The notes under the pieces were generated by a model that did not search any database, was not told where the DNA came from, and saw only the letters and a program-made list of their open reading frames with translations. From Cryptomeria japonica (lineage: Eukaryota > Streptophyta > Pinopsida > Cupressales > Cupressaceae): 64,000 nt of DNA. The stretch is taken from NCBI RefSeq assembly GCF_030272615.1, contig NC_081411.1, positions 212,653,744 to 212,717,743 of the forward strand, read 5' to 3'. The position numbers and the translations under genes were made by a program. Shown in pieces: positions 1 through 13,218 of this stretch (the stretch's first letter is position 1; the number at the start of each line of letters is the position of its first letter).

Positions 1-1381
1 ATGGCATATGAGTTATAAATTTATTCTGCCATACATGGGGAGATCTTACCGATTTATCATCTCTATTTCTCCTTCTTTGAGGATGGATCCTGGGTTGTCC
101 ATTCTTTGCAGTTCTTCCATCCGGTCTCTTCTTCTCCCACACTTGCTTTGTCCTGTGGGTGGTAGCACTTCCTTGTCTTCTACTGGTAGGAGGTCTTCTT
201 TGTTGTCTTCTCATGTTCCTGCTTTTGACGAAGTTTTCTTCTCCCATTTTCCCTTTTCCTTTCGGATCTGCATTGTTCCTCCTTCTTGTAGCACTGGTTT
301 TCAATCTTGTTTGCAATTCCTCACTGGTTGTATTTAGATCAACCTTCTTTTGGGGAGCATTTTTAACTGCAAAGGTCTATCCCTTGTTTTCTCCATTTGA
401 GGGGACAAACAGAATGTCATCATGGGGAACATTCTTGCTGGTGGAGAATTCACTAGCACCACTTCCTAAACCTTCAATGTCCTTGGCACGCTTTTTATTT
501 TTCAACATTTTGTCCAAGGCATCACTGCTGCTATCAAAATGGATTCTTACCTTGAGCTCATCTTGACATTTCTCAAGGTCATTTTGGAAAACCTCCATTT
601 CTCCGAGCAGATGTTGATATTCTTCATTTTTTACTTCTAGCCTAGATTCTAGATCTTCACACCAGCACTCCTTGGTGCCTTCTTCTTGAGACTTTAACTC
701 TAAGATGCATTTCTCAGATTCTTCAAGGCATTTTACCATCCATTTCTTCTCCATAATAGAAGCATTCTTGAATAGTTTGTATTCATTCCTTACTCTTTTG
801 AGTTCTTCAAGTGCATTTACAAGCTCTCCTTCAAGATCAACTTCTGCTTCATCTTCTTCTTCACCTTCACTATCACTCCCAAACACATCTCACAGGTAGG
901 AGTGATCTGCATGATCATTCTTAGATGTGTGCCTCTCATCTTTTGATTCTTGAGCCATGAAGAAGTGGGTTCCTTCTTCATCAATATTGCGGCTACTAGT
1001 AGATCTGCCTTCATCATCTGTAGATACATGAGATGCATTCCTCATCTTATCATCACAAGTCGATTTTGCGGTAGTGGGCTCATTTCCATAGATCTTCTTC
1101 AATCTTTCCCATAAGATTTTTGTCGATTTGCATCTATCCACCTGTGAGGAGACATCATCTATTAACCCACAAAGTATAGCCTTCTTTTCTTCTTCATTGC
1201 ACTGGTATCTTCTTTCTACATCAGAATCGATGGGAGGACTCACTTTACTAGGGCAGCCATTTACAATAGACATCCACACATCAAACCCTAGAGAGGACAA
1301 GTAGACTTCCATTCTACAACTCCAAATGGAATAGTTTGAACCATCAAAAACTAGAGTAGGGATTGATACTAAACAAACCAT
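1..1381 (-). pseudogene. Copia-type gag of left-facing element G, partial
   Basis: This reads leftward from an ATG at 1381 and runs off the window. The N-terminal part has the usual Copia gag opening (FDGSNYSIWSCRMEVYL) followed by an SKVSPP...EEKKAILCGL...ILWERLKKIYG stretch typical of the UBN2/DUF4219 gag group, which packages element RNA. Next come an acidic block (GSDSEGEEEDEAEV), a predicted coiled coil rich in E, K and L, and an Arg/Lys-rich tail. A single frame stays open from 1381 to about 1, broken only by in-frame stops at 892-890 (TGA) and 379-377 (TAG), so it is a recent-looking pseudogene. The zinc knuckle and polymerase expected downstream would lie left of the window. The primer site and LTR follow at once on the right, which confirms the orientation. 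Confidence 0.8.
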
Positions 1382-1440
1382 TGTGTCCTAAAGCCAAAAT
1401 CTACCCAAGCTAAAGAAAGCTCATTTGACTGGGACCCTAT

Positions 1441-1454
1441 ACTCTAATACCAAT
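1441..1454 (-). other. Primer binding site of element G
   Basis: On the minus strand this reads ATTGGTATTAGAGT. It matches the plant Copia initiator-Met-tRNA primer site TGGTATCAGAGC except for transitions. It sits between the LTR edge at 1455 and the gag start. Confidence 0.75.
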
Positions 1455-3000
1455 TGTTAGATACAATATACCACTGAGAGGGGGGTGAATTAGTGGTTCT
1501 CAGTCTTTTCCCTTTAACTTTCCTATGTGTGTATACTGGTTATCAAATCTAACTCAATCTAGGCTTACAGGTTAGTGAGAAGACTAATCACAAATGCATT
1601 CACACAAGGGGGACATCACATAACACCAACATATACGAGGAAAACCCAAGATGGGAAAAACCTCAGTGAGAAATATTGTTGGAGACTACTGATCCAATCC
1701 AGCCTCACAATCAATCTCTGATTAAAATGTTTAGGGCACCAACCCAAGGAGCACCAACCCCTACTTTTAGGGCACCAACCAAAGGAGCTACAACCCCTGC
1801 ACCAAGCTCCAACTCAATGAATACAAAATATAATAATTTTCAAGTTAATATCCTTGTTACAAATGGATTTTGTAACACTTCTTCAAATCTCTCTACTAGA
1901 TCTTCTATCCAATTCATTGTCGGTTCTCTCTCTACTGATTCTCTCTTCTAGTTGCCTCTTCTCTCAATTGCTCTACTGCTCTCCACTGGTTCTATCTTCT
2001 ATCGGTTCCTTCTTGACTACTCTACACTCTTCTCTACCGGTTTGGTAACCACCGGTATACTTCTCTCATAGACTCACTTGCAGACTACCGGTTCCTCACC
2101 ATTGTCAGTTGATCCTCTCAACCTGATTCACACTTGCACACACTCAGTCTCTTTTCAGATACTTGTTGAGTACTTGACTGATTTCTCCTTGCATGTAGTG
2201 AAACTCCCTCATCCAGCGGCAAGCACTTAACAATTTTTGCTTGCATATTTATATCCTGGTTTTCCTGCCAAAAGCCAATTCAAAATTCAGGTGGTTAGGG
2301 TTTTCTCATCAACCTTGAGACAAACCAAATCCAATCAGATTTCATCTGATCTGATTGCCTATAATGATTAACTGTAACTCATCAATCAATTCCACCATTG
2401 TCATTCCTTCCTGATCTTGCCTTTTTATCTTTGGTAATCTACTTTTGACGTGTCAGCTAATTTCTTCGTCAATCACCAACATTGGTCTTATGGTTTCCTT
2501 CACCTACCTTGATCTCCTCAATCAGTCTGAGTTGGATCTCTATTGTCCTCCTGAACTCGAGCCACAAACCTTTGTAGTGCATCTCATGAATCTCGCAGTC
2601 AACATAAATGTCGACTTGTTACCTCGCCGCCTGACACTTCACCAACCCAACACACCAACTTGTTCATGCTTTCCACGTCACCTCCATGTGGCAATAGTTT
2701 CATCATCCACCTTTTCTTGAACATCTGTGTCGGTATGGATTGGATCACTGACCAACTCTATCACTGGGTTCATCTACCGGCTTGCTAACCCTGTCGGTTA
2801 AACCCTTAATCAGTTTGTCATCAGCCTTGCACTTCTCTTCTCTTCTAGTGGAACTCTCAACTGGTAAGCACTCTTGCTAACCTCACTTATGCACATCTTC
2901 AATAGATGGAAGACTTATACATCTTCACTTTGTCCATATTACCGGAGGACATACATACCAATAAACACTCTTGATGACACCATGTCATCAACCTTCAATT
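1455..3000 (-). repeat. 5' LTR of element G (right edge not resolved)
   Basis: The LTR edge is TGTTAGATAC at 1455, directly beside the primer site. A G-rich block (GAGAGGGGGGTGAAT, about 1476-1490) and a GGAAAACCCAAGATGGG block (about 1639) are the reverse complements of blocks found near the inner edge of the A, D, F and B LTRs. Much of the rest is CT-rich with many ACCGGT/ACTGGT words. Sister LTRs here are 1.1-1.5 kb, so the outer edge should fall near 2600-3000, but I could not find a clear CA end or a target duplication. About 1600-1900 resembles 37540-37800. Confidence 0.55.
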
Positions 3001-5034
3001 GTTTCCTTCTGAGGCATCTGCATGCTAGTTGCACTCTCTTATCTGTAGCTGCTCAGCCTTGCCTTCTTCATCATCAGACCAGACATCATCTCAACATGTT
3101 TTTCAAAGTGAGAAACCCATCACTCTTCATCTATCCTAGGAACTCATCATGCCTTCTCTGTCGGTCCAGTGCATATCCCTGATTTTATGTACTTGAGGCA
3201 TCTTAGTGTATCACCGGTTGATCCAATGTGAGCCTTCAACCACCTATCTTTAACTCTTCTTCTTTATCTCACATCCTTCTCCTCCTGTGTTGATGTGATT
3301 TAGGTAGCATTCCACCTCTTCATCACAAACAACAACTCAAGCACCTTTCTCATCTGGTTTGTAAACTGGTCATAAGCTTGCCAGTTGGTAACTACTAACT
3401 ATCAACACAACTCTTACCAGTTGACATCCTTTCCTTACTAGTGATGGACTATAGCGGTAACCTGTCCATTTCATTAACATAAATCAAACACTAACTTGTG
3501 TACTGATGACTCCAGTGATCATTCTTTTGAATGACATTCTCTTCTTTACCTTATTGATGCACTGCAGCGCAAGGTGAAATCAAAGACATCTCATCCTATA
3601 TGCATCTATGATAGTGTTACGCATATATCTCATATACTAGTAGCCATCCTATACCAATTGACATCAATGAAAACGCAATGCCAACATATAGTATATATAC
3701 TATTTTGGTTCTCTTTTGTGTCAGGTCTGTGTTTCCAGAGTTCTAAATTCTTATAAACACCCAATGTGTTATATGTCCCCAACTAGAGCCACTATTGGGA
3801 TGTCTTTTGAAAACTTTGTTTGGCATGGATCTAGGATTTATATCTCTTACAATATCTTAGGTCTAAAGCCCTTAATCCCTAAAACCTGGTGTTGTTTCAT
3901 TTTTCTTTTGTGCTATATGCATGGTGACCCCCAATAACTGATTCCCAGTGTTTTAAGTTGTCACGTATGCCCATCACATTGTTTCGATAATTCACCCCTT
4001 TTTGTTAGCCATCTAGTCACCTTACTTTCCCAGACCTCCTATCTTCTTTCACCTTTGGTCAATTCTATGACCCAAATTATAGTGTGGTTTCACAATTAAA
4101 TCAAAGAGATAGGTTTCACTAACTCCACAACCCCACCTGCTTATTTGGCACATGGGCCCCTTTTGAACAGGTCACGATCCAGGTGGACCAATAAATTCTT
4201 GCCTAATGGGAACTTGATGACACATGGATGAAGTGGTCTCGGTATCCCCATGACATTCACCGCGTTAAAATATGAATCATTTCCATTAATCTCAGGACCT
4301 ATATCATCGCACGATTGGTTGAACTTGCTTATAGAAGCTAATATCGCAATCTCACCTACTTATGTGGGCTGAAGAACCCACTAGTGGTGACTATACATGA
4401 CTTGGATGAGTGGGTAAGTGATAGGTAGGGGTATGGATGACATGGCATAAAGGTGGGCTCAATGCCCTTTCTTTTTATATACACTAATGTGCGATCACCT
4501 TGCACAAGATCAATGAACAGGATGCTCGTGTGACTGTGTGATTCAACAAAGGTGTGCTACAAGGATAACTCTGTAATGTTGATAAAGAATAGTGAGCAAA
4601 GGGAAAATAAGAAATAATAAAGTTTTATATGTCAACCTCTTATTCATTCCTGACTAGTCAAGATTTTATTGTTGGGGCCCCAATGTTCAAATATGAATTG
4701 TAACAACTATCTCTTGCCATCACACCAGCCTATGTGCCTGTAGTAAATGAGTTCAATTGCCCATTATGATTCAGATTTCCTCAGCTATATTAGCATTGTC
4801 TTTATTCAATTTCACATTTACAGTGCTATGGATATGCTTTGAATCTTTGCAACTCTTTGCTATCATAATTAGGGTTTACGTGATAAGAGTTGTTTCAATA
4901 TTTGTGTTGCACATTTTTGTATCCTTCCTATTTCCTTTTGTGTATTTCTTGATTGTGTATCAGCCTTTGAATGCTCAGGTTGTAATTTGAGCCTAGTTTT
5001 GGACCCATAAGTCATTTCCTCAATAGCTTTGAGA
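3001..5034. other. Gene-free stretch before C1
   Basis: I see no credible coding region. Short open stretches here are AT-rich and lack recognisable motifs. A perfect 12-bp palindrome, TTGGGGCCCCAA, lies at 4672-4683. The last 100 bases probably form the leader of the C1 reading frame. Confidence 0.5.
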
Positions 5035-5043
5035 AAACCCTAA
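5035..5043 (+). promoter_or_regulatory. Telo-box-like motif upstream of C1
   Basis: AAACCCTAA lies 8 bases before the C1 ATG at 5052. This word is a known promoter/leader element of many plant genes. Comparable AACCCTA words precede the other four ORF2-family copies at 17886, 35614, 40603 and 51384. Confidence 0.5.
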
Positions 5044-5051
5044 CCCTGAGA

Positions 5052-7717
5052 ATGGCAGAATCTTCCTGCTTGGGAAAGAGGATTTTTTAGAGGAGGTAAT
5101 CGCTCAACCTCCTAGCTCATATGAAACATAGAAGAGGTCAAAACATGGGTCCAGACTTGATGAGTTCCTTATTGATCACTAAGCTAGAATTAGGGATGCA
5201 TTGATTCCACCATGGGGTTTTAGCCTCTAAAGAAGAGGATATAACAAGAAGAAAGAAAGGGTTCCAGTTTCAAACATATGGAATTGCAATTTGGGGAGAC
5301 TTGTAGTGCCAAATGTATATGTGAACACTAAATTAATCCCTGCCATTGCTGCAAACTACAAGATAGATAACAGAGAGATTGTGGCAAGTGAGGTCAACAG
5401 GCTCACCGAATTCACAAGGGATGTCATCAATGAGGTTTTCATGCTTAATCCCAATAGGGATTGGGCTATTGACCCACAGGAGTTGGATGCAAAATACAAA
5501 AACAATGAAAACCTATATAGGAGGAGGTTGGCTTCATTTAGGACTCCAGTTTTAAAGGTGGGTGATAGAAAGTTGACTCCATGGAAAACTACCCCCCTAT
5601 AATATTGACTTATTTGCTAGCTATTTCATGGATATTTATTATTCTCTATGCCAAATATGTGTTGTAGATGTAAGAGATTTGATTCCTATTTGGATGTTGG
5701 TAATATGCATGAATGTCCAAAGCAGGGATATCAATAGGCCTTTTGATTGTCTTCCTTGGTGGGTGAGGGTCTTCACAATACCCTTTATGATTTCAAAACT
5801 GGAAAGTCATCAAATTTCAAGTATTATTCTTTGTTAATGCATATATTTTTTTACAAGGGTCTCAAGTTTTGGCATCCAAACCTACAAATCACAATTGTGG
5901 TTAAGGGGGAGCAATTCCCAGTCCAAGAATGGACTTACATTTGGGACTCACACATGAATGAGTCTAACTATTTGGTTTTTGAAAATCTCTCTGGAGTATT
6001 TTGTAAAGGCAGGTTAGATTGGGTCTAAGCCAAAGAGCCCAAGAGTTTTTTGGACCCAAGGACCTCAAGCCTAAATTGGATATCCCTCATAATTGGGGAT
6101 CATGGTTTTATTTTAAAGACCATACATTCATTAGGGTATTTGGTATCCCTGTCATTCCTTGAAAGCTACCTATTACTGTCCAAGATAAGGTTGCCTTGTT
6201 AGAGATCATGCATCTATTAGTTGAAGCTGACAAGTCTTTGGTTGGTGGATCTCATAAGAAAGGATCTATGATCCTATCATAAGTTATGATCAAAACGTAT
6301 CATTTATTGAATAGGAAAGTATATGAGATCCTTAATTCAATATTGAATAAATATAGACTTCCCCAAGTTAAGTATAGGTTTTATGAATCTAAATGGTTTG
6401 TCAAAAATCTTGGGAAGGCAAAGATACCAAATAATGAATGGAATAATGAATAATAACTCATTAGAAATGCAAAAGACTACAATGATGTGCTAAAAAGAAG
6501 GGAGAAGTGGTACAAGATTTAGTATGAGGAAAATAAAAAGAAAAGGGAAGACAATACTTACTCTCCTACATGGCTAATGTTGCTAGTCCTAGAGGAAAGG
6601 ATGAGGGATATCTTTGCCACTTATTCATATGTTGACAGTATCCCTTTACCTCATGAGAGGCCTCAATTGGAGGTTGTACCCCCTATTCAAGTAGTAGAAG
6701 AAGAAAGGTCAAAATCTCCTCAATTAATTGGTTCTCCCATTGGTATTTCCTCTCCCCCACCAGGCCTTGATGATCCCTCTTCAACCCCCACTGTTGTTCC
6801 TATATATTTTGACCCCTCCCCATCATAGAGATTGCTTGTAGAAATTGTTATGAAAAGGCAAATGGTCGCATCATCCTTAGGTGGTCCTCTTTGTCAAGTA
6901 CCAAAAATCCCAAGAGCTATGGCCCCTTGCACATATTATCCCCGGGGAGAGATATTCCATTTCAAAAAATGAGGTTTTTGAGTTCCAAGGAGTTGATCCA
7001 TTACCCCCTCATAGGTTTGACACAAGATTAGGTGCAGTCACCATTCAATATTGTCCTAAGGAGTTGGACCTTGATGCATTTAAACTGGGGGTGATCTTGG
7101 TGATGATGTGAGATTAAACGCATTTGAACAGTTTATGACTAATGATGATTTTGTGAACACCGGAGAATTTAGGAATTTTATAATAATGAATTTGACAAAT
7201 AACATGGAAAAGAGGAGATTCATTGATTTTGATAGTCTAGGACAAGATGAAAGGTTGAAAATGAAGTATGAAATATTAAAGGCTACAAATGAGTTGTTTG
7301 CAATTATGACTCTTGAGGAAGGGGAATTGTGAAGAGAAGTGGAGTACTCCTATTGGAGGGGTGGGATATTTCTTCTGCTATTATTTTCTATAAGCTTAGA
7401 AGAAGACATGATATTGATTTGGATGCAATGGACCCATCTCAAAAGGAAAAGGTTCTTTCTTGGGCTTATTTTTTATGATCAGTTGGTTATTTGGTGCCTT
7501 CACGGGGTTACAAAAAGGCCTAGAATGAGTCATGATATTGACCAATTATTTGGAAGCTTTCTTAATAAGAGAGTGGTTGGCACATCCATTATAGAGGCAA
7601 CAGGCCTAAATCTCAATGTAGCAAATTTTTCTCACAAGTTTTCCTTAAAGACAAAGGAGGGGGTCCACATTCTAAGAGAAATGGTGACAATACTACAAGA
7701 GCAATTGTATGAAGGAC
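5052..7717 (+). pseudogene. C1: long ORF2-family reading frame, first part
   Basis: I do not recognise the product. It is a decayed frame that moves between phases and carries several stops. The start is chosen by alignment with C2. Segments shared with C2 include VVPNVYVNTKLIPAIAANY (about 5300), a SLCQIC...IPIWMLVICMN region (about 5640-5720), FKYYSLLMHIFFYKGL (about 5820), EWTYIWDSHMNESNYLVFEN (about 5935) and, near 6090-6290, a GSWFYFKDHTFIRVFG...LEIMHLL...LVGGSHKKGS region. Residues towards 6830 are proline- and serine-rich. From about 7108 to 7717 the frame is open apart from a TGA. Copia E inserted at 7717, and the frame resumes in phase at 13713. Including that second part the total is about 1,150 codons, close to ORF2 of A and B. 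It may be a distant relative of Athila-type ORF1 'plant transposon protein' domains; that is inference. Confidence 0.6.
7713..7717. repeat. Target site duplication of E, left copy
   Basis: aggac here matches aggac at 13708-13712 exactly. A five-base duplication is usual for Copia integration and fixes the ends of E. Confidence 0.9.
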
Positions 7718-8202
7718 TGTTTGAACATGTAAAATATTTAAACTATGATAATGAAATAGTTATATTAAAATATTTTGAGAATGTAAACTATAGAAATATT
7801 AAAAAAAAAAAATTACGCAGAACACATGAATTTACATGGGGAAAACCATTACTGGTAAAAAACCCCACAAATATAGCATCTATATTATAAGAACACAACC
7901 TGGGGAGACTTCTCTTCAAACTTCCAAGGCCTCTCCAATAATTTACATAAATTGAATAATATTTCACTCAACCAAAATGGTGAGGAATTCTCAAATATAG
8001 GGAAAAAGGCTGGTAAAATACCCGAAAGGGTAGTTACCATACCTTTTCAATAACAATCTTGTTTACAATTAATAAATAAATAACTTTTAATAGTTCTTTA
8101 ATTTATTAATTATTCACAAGAAATGTTGAATGCTTTTCAAGCATTATGATAAAACATTATATATTATCAAATTTTGACCCCTAATAATATTATATTCTAA
8201 CA
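7718..8202 (-). repeat. 3' LTR of E
   Basis: 485 bp, from tgtttgaaca to ttctaaca on the plus strand. It is almost identical to 13219-13707. It contains the block common to the window's LTRs (a run of G, then TTTTCCCC and an ATGTAAA word on the minus strand). The U3 part is very AT-rich, with TTAATAAATAAATAAC-type sequence near 8070. Confidence 0.92.
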
Positions 8203-8211
8203 CTCCCCCTT
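8203..8211 (-). other. Polypurine tract of E
   Basis: AAGGGGGAG on the minus strand, directly inside the 3' LTR, is where plus-strand DNA synthesis starts in LTR elements. Confidence 0.85.
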
Positions 8212-8471
8212 AATATTAATAGGGGACAAATCCTGTCAATTTCTTTAAAAGAAAAACATGAAGTACCCCAATGATGCAAGTCTTCTTGACAAGGATAAAT
8301 AGGGACACAAATATATGCCAAAATAAAAATTATGCATTCCGGACTACATGAATGTCATTTTATCATAATTTATAATCCCAATGTTCTTAATAGATGCTAT
8401 CTTAAAAGGTTTTATAAGATTTTTGTTGGAGTCCCAGGCCTCCTCAAATCAGCCTCTCCCCAGGTTAATAG

Positions 8472-8587
8472 TGCCCGTAGGACTTAGTACAATATGCCCG
8501 TAGGTCTTAATACAATGTGCCCATAGGTCTTAACACAAGTGGAAGATTTACAGAGAGAAGATTTTACAAGCTGCCCGTAGGACTTAT
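8472..8587. repeat. Short tandem repeat in the E 3' untranslated region
   Basis: Units beginning TGCCCGTAGG(A/T)CTTA start at 8472, 8495 and 8518 (23-bp spacing), and a displaced copy starts at 8572. They lie between the RNase H stop and the polypurine tract. The rest of 8212-8612 shows no coding signal. Confidence 0.75.
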
Positions 8588-8612
8588 GCATATTACATAT
8601 AAGATCTATCCA

Positions 8613-11600
8613 TTAGGAGGTGACATTGCCATGTACACTCCCCCTCAATGGAAGCTTCTTGAGGCCAAGCATTGATCTGAATTTGGAGAATTTTGCACTG
8701 CATAATGGCTTTGTAAATATGTCTGCAACTTGATCTTTAGTTTGGCAATATTGAAGAGAAATATCTCCATTTAATACTTTCTCATGTATGAAGTGAGCTT
8801 GAATTTCAATATGTTTAGATCTTTGATGATAAACAGGATTCTTAGCAAGTGCAATACAACTTTTATTGTCACATAAGAGTGTGGTGCTATGACTGGATTC
8901 CATTTTAATTTCTCTTAGAAGTTGGTTTAACCAAATAGCTTCTTTAGCTGCTTCAGAGGCACTTCGATATTTAGCTTCTGTAGATGATAGTGCTATAGTT
9001 GATTTTTTTTTAGAATTCCATGTGATTGCACCTATTCCAAGTTTAAACACATATCCAGAAGTGGACTTTCGATCTATGGAATCCCTTGCAAAATCAGAAT
9101 CACAATATCCATATATATGTGCATTTTTAGTATGAGAATAATAAAGACCAAAGTTAATGGTTCCTTTGATATATCTTAAAATACGTTTTTCCATTTTCCA
9201 ATGTTGAACATAAGGTTCTTCCATAAATCGAGATGCAACACCAACTGCATAGGAAATATCAGGGCGAGAGATAGTTAAATAAATTAGGCTCCCAATTAAT
9301 TGTCGATAAAGGGTGGAGTCAAACTTTTCACGAGGATGAGCTTCAAGTTTGATACCAGTTTCAATAGGGGTAATAGATGGTTTGCAATCAGACATATTAA
9401 ACTTTGAAATTAAGTTCTAGGCATATTTTGCTTGAGATATAATGATTGAATGATGATCTTGAAAAATGGACATTCCTAAAAAATGATGAAGGCCTCCTAA
9501 ATCAGTCATTTCAAAGGTAAGACTTAGTTTTTGTTTATATTTTAGTATTAATGGTGAGAGACTACTTGTAATGAGTAAGTCATCCACATATACTACAATA
9601 ATAACTATATGATCATTTTCAAATTTAAAAAATAAATCATTGTCAGATTTACAACTAGAGAAACCTAAGTTTTGAAAGAAGTTTCTTAATTTAGAATACC
9701 ATGCTCGAGGAGTTGTTTGAGTCCATAAAGAGATTTTTTGAGTTTACATACATAGCTCTCTTTATTTTTTTGTACAAATCCTTAAGGCTGATGCATATAT
9801 ATTTCTTCTTGTAAATCTCCATTTAAGAATGCGTTTTTAACATCCATTTGGTGAATTTCCCATCCATTTTGAGCAGCTAGTGCAATAAGTAAACGAATAG
9901 TCCCCATTTTGGCTACTAGTGCAAATGTTTCATCATAATCTATGCCCCGTCGTTGAGAAAAACCTTTAGCCACTAATCTTGCTTTATATTTATCAATATT
10001 TCCTTGAGGATCATATTTTATTTTATAAATCCAACGACAATTAATAATATTATGATTATGGGGTAGTGGAACAAATTCCCATGTTTTATTTTTAATGAGA
10101 GCATCATATTCTATCTGCATGGCATTTTTCCAATTTTGTTTTTCATTGGCTTCTTCAAATTTTTGGGGTTCAATTTCATATAGTGTCATTAAGGCAAAAT
10201 ACGTGTGTTGACTTCTAGTCATTTTAGGAATAGAAGGGTCTACATTTGAATCTTTGATTAAGGATTGAACCCACTTAGGTTTTTTAGAAGGTTGTACAAG
10301 ATTATCATTAAAGGTTGATTGATTATTTTCTTCATAATTTGATGTTTCAACAATATTGTTAATTGAGCTAGGTAAGGGGGATTCTAAGATGTGAACATTT
10401 CGACTTAGAATAATATCTCTTTTTGAGGGATCATAAAGTCTAACTCCTTTTGTGTTTATCCCATACCCAACAAATATACATTGAGTAGATGTGGAGTCAA
10501 GTTTTTGTCTCTTTTGTTTAGGGATGTGAACATATGCAGGACTTCCAAATATTTTAAGATGAGAAATATTAGGTTTTTCATTTGACCATTTTTCTAAGGG
10601 AGTTGAAAGATTTAAAGATTTTGTAGGAACTCTATTTAAAATATATATAGTTGTATTCATAGCTTCAGCCCAAAGAAATTTTGGTGTATTAGAAGAGTGC
10701 ATCATAGATCTAACCATTTCTAAGATGGTTCGATTTTTTCTTTCAGCAACCCCATTTTGTTGGGGAGAATAAGGACATGTTAGTTGTCTTTGTATCCCAC
10801 ATATTGCAAAAAAATTGTCAAAGTCTCTATTAATGTATTATGTTCCATTATCTGTTCTAAGAATTTTAATTTTGTAATTAGATTGATTTTCAACTAGAGT
10901 TTTAAATTCTTTAAATTTAGAGAGAACTTCATCTTTATTTTTAAGGTAATATCCCCAAATCATTCTAGAATAATCATCGATAAATGTAAGGGCATAGAGG
11001 GATCCCTTAAGAGAATGAACTTGAAATGGCCCCATTAGATCACTATGAAGTAATTCTAGGGTTTCATATTGCTTTCGATTATGATTCTTGTTAAAGGGTT
11101 GTATATGTTGTTTACCTAAGAGGCAACCTTTACAAGCTTCTAATTTATTTTCAATTTTTGGTAATCCAATTACAAGGTTATGACGAGACATTTCATTTAA
11201 GCTCCTAATATTAAGATGTCCTAATCTTTCATGCCATAATTGTGTTTCATTTTTTATTTGTGTAGATAAGCAATTTTCTTTTGAAGTATTATTAAAAATA
11301 AAAAGTCCATCTTTTTGAATGCCTCCTGCAACAATGGTTTTATTTTGATCTTTAATGTACCATTTATCTTTTGTAAGAGAAATTTTAAAATTATCTTGGG
11401 TGAGTTGAGAACAGGATAGCAAATTTTTTCTTAAATTTGGAACAAATAATGCATGTCCAATGGTATCCTCAAAAATTTTAAATCTGCCCATTCCTTCAGC
11501 TTTAATTACTGAATTATCTCCTAAATATATATTTTCATTACAAGGTTCTACATCGAATAAAACATCATACATGTATGTCATATGTCTAGATGCTCCACTA

Positions 11601-11759
11601 TCAAGAATCCATTCATCATTAGTTGATGCAGGTAAGGCAATATAAAGTGCAATATTCCCATTTTGATTTTGATTTGTGTTAGGTTTATAATTTTGATTTT
11701 TATGAGATCTCTTTTTGTTATGAAATCTACTTTTATTTTGATTGTTATGATATCTATTT
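8613..11759 (-). pseudogene. Copia pol of E: protease, integrase, RT, RNase H
   Basis: Reading leftward: the protease active site WILDSGASRHM (about 11590-11625); a GAG-pre-integrase motif LWHERLGHLN; integrase with HSDLMGP, DDYSR and TDNG; reverse transcriptase with [16 protein letters not shown] and YVDDLL (about 9575-9592); and RNase H with DSDFA, ending at 8613 after DIFTKPL. The product would copy element RNA and integrate the DNA. Disruptions are few: a stop after TDNGT near 10835, a stop after MHQP near 9779, a single-base deletion near 9715 just after YGLKQ that shifts the frame, and a stop near 9420. Catalytic residues otherwise look conserved. Confidence 0.93.
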
Positions 11760-12500
11760 CTATTTTTATTTAAAAACCTTTCAGAGTGGCCTGGTTTACC
11801 ATAATGAAAACACTTTAATTGGTTGGTTTTGCTAATTATCTAAGAATTTTTAGAATGGTGAAATGATTTGGAGATATTATCTTTATTTTTATTGCGATGT
11901 GTATATGATTTGTTATTATTTTTTTCTTGACATAAAAGAGCTTTCGAAGCTTTCTCTTTAGAATCAAAGTTTAACATTACCTGTTCTTCTTGAATAAGAA
12001 GAGAAGATAGCGTTGATAAATTAGGAAGATCATCTTCATTTTGATACCTAGAGTTTAAAATGGAAATAAAATTTCTAAATCTTTCATGGATGTTGATTTG
12101 TATTATAAAGTACAAAAGTTTATCTTTTATTAGATCACATTTGCATCCTTCCAATTGAGATTTAATATTTTTTATCTTGGCAAGATAGTTAATTACTTTT
12201 TCATCCCCTTTCATGGGAGTTGTAAATAATTCTAAAATTAATTTAATTATTTTTGAAAGCCTAAATCCTTCATGCATGGATTCTAATAATTTCCAAGCTT
12301 CAAAAGGTGATTCTATGTTCCCAATGTGTAATAAAAAATCATCTCCTACACTTCTTAATAAAATTGACAATGCTTCTTGTGATCTATTATTAGTCCCATA
12401 ACTTCCTGGCCATGAATTCTGCTTTTATTCAAATCTTCCATACAGAGTAATTATCTCCACACAACATGTGAGCTTTATCAATTGTGAAGATATGTGAGCC
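11760..12500 (-). pseudogene. Copia gag of E
   Basis: The body of a UBN2-type gag is open from 12370 to 11840, in the same frame as pol. Upstream, in another frame, CGDNYSVWKI (about 12450-12480) is the usual gag N-terminal motif, so a frameshift near 12415 has split the start. A TAG follows SFHHSKNS near 11840. The single zinc knuckle (about 11800) reads CFHYGKPGHSERF: its second cysteine is tyrosine and the last is phenylalanine, so it is probably non-functional. The exact ATG is not clear. Confidence 0.82.
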
Positions 12501-13205
12501 CATTTGAATAACTTATAATAAAATAACCTGGGAGAAGTTTTGATAAAATATATTAGCGCCTTATTTAAAAAAATCACCCCTTCTTCCTTTTTGTAATAAT
12601 TGTCAGATATTAGAAATATTTATGAGATAAATGAATAAAGTAGATATGAAATTTTTATTTTTTTTTAAAACATTTTCATATTATATATGTAATTTTTAAC
12701 CTTTTTAATAAGAGAGAATAAATTTCTCTAAGTAAAAAGGAAGGTTTTTAACTTCATGGTGAATAAAGAATAAGCAAAATAAAAAATTTAATTTTGTAGT
12801 AAATTTTTTTAACTTTATAGTGAAAATCTAAAGTAAAGGAGATGAAAAATTATATTTAATTTTACAATGAGTAAATCATATTCTATGTTTGTGTTATTTA
12901 TGATTTCCAAACTATTAACTTCTATAGTTTTAATCTAATTTTTTTTGGTTATATATTTATTTTTTATTTTTTATTTAAGTCACATAAAAAGAATTCTAAA
13001 ATAAATAAATAGAAAGAATTAAAAGGTTGATTAAATTTTAATAGTAATAATCATATCTTTTCCCGCAACAATTATCAAATGTTAAATTCTCCATTATATC
13101 TTTTTCCTGTAATAATCATAAATGTTAATTTATCATTTATCTCTTTTCCTGCACAATGATCGAATATTAGATTATTCTTTTAAAAAAATTATCACAGTTT
13201 AAATT
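12501..13205 (-). other. AT-rich leader of E with a tandem repeat
   Basis: Untranslated leader between primer site and gag, very AT-rich. At 13053-13185 (plus strand) there are three imperfect units of about 43 bp, each starting with an ATATCTTTTCC-like word followed by ATNATCAAATGTTA-like sequence (starts near 13053, 13096 and 13138). I see no coding signal. Confidence 0.65.
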
Positions 13206-13218
13206 GGCTCTAATACCA
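13206..13218 (-). other. Primer binding site of E
   Basis: The minus strand reads TGGTATTAGAGCC, one transition from the initiator-Met-tRNA primer site, directly inside the 5' LTR. Confidence 0.88.

Noticed and set aside
4672-4683. TTGGGGCCCCAA palindrome as a regulatory site
   Set aside because: A single 12-bp palindrome with no partner or nearby gene start; could be chance.
4757-4990. Small hydrophobic membrane protein
   Set aside because: AT-rich open stretch with Phe/Ile/Leu bias expected by chance, no homologous copy upstream of C2 or C3, and no other support.
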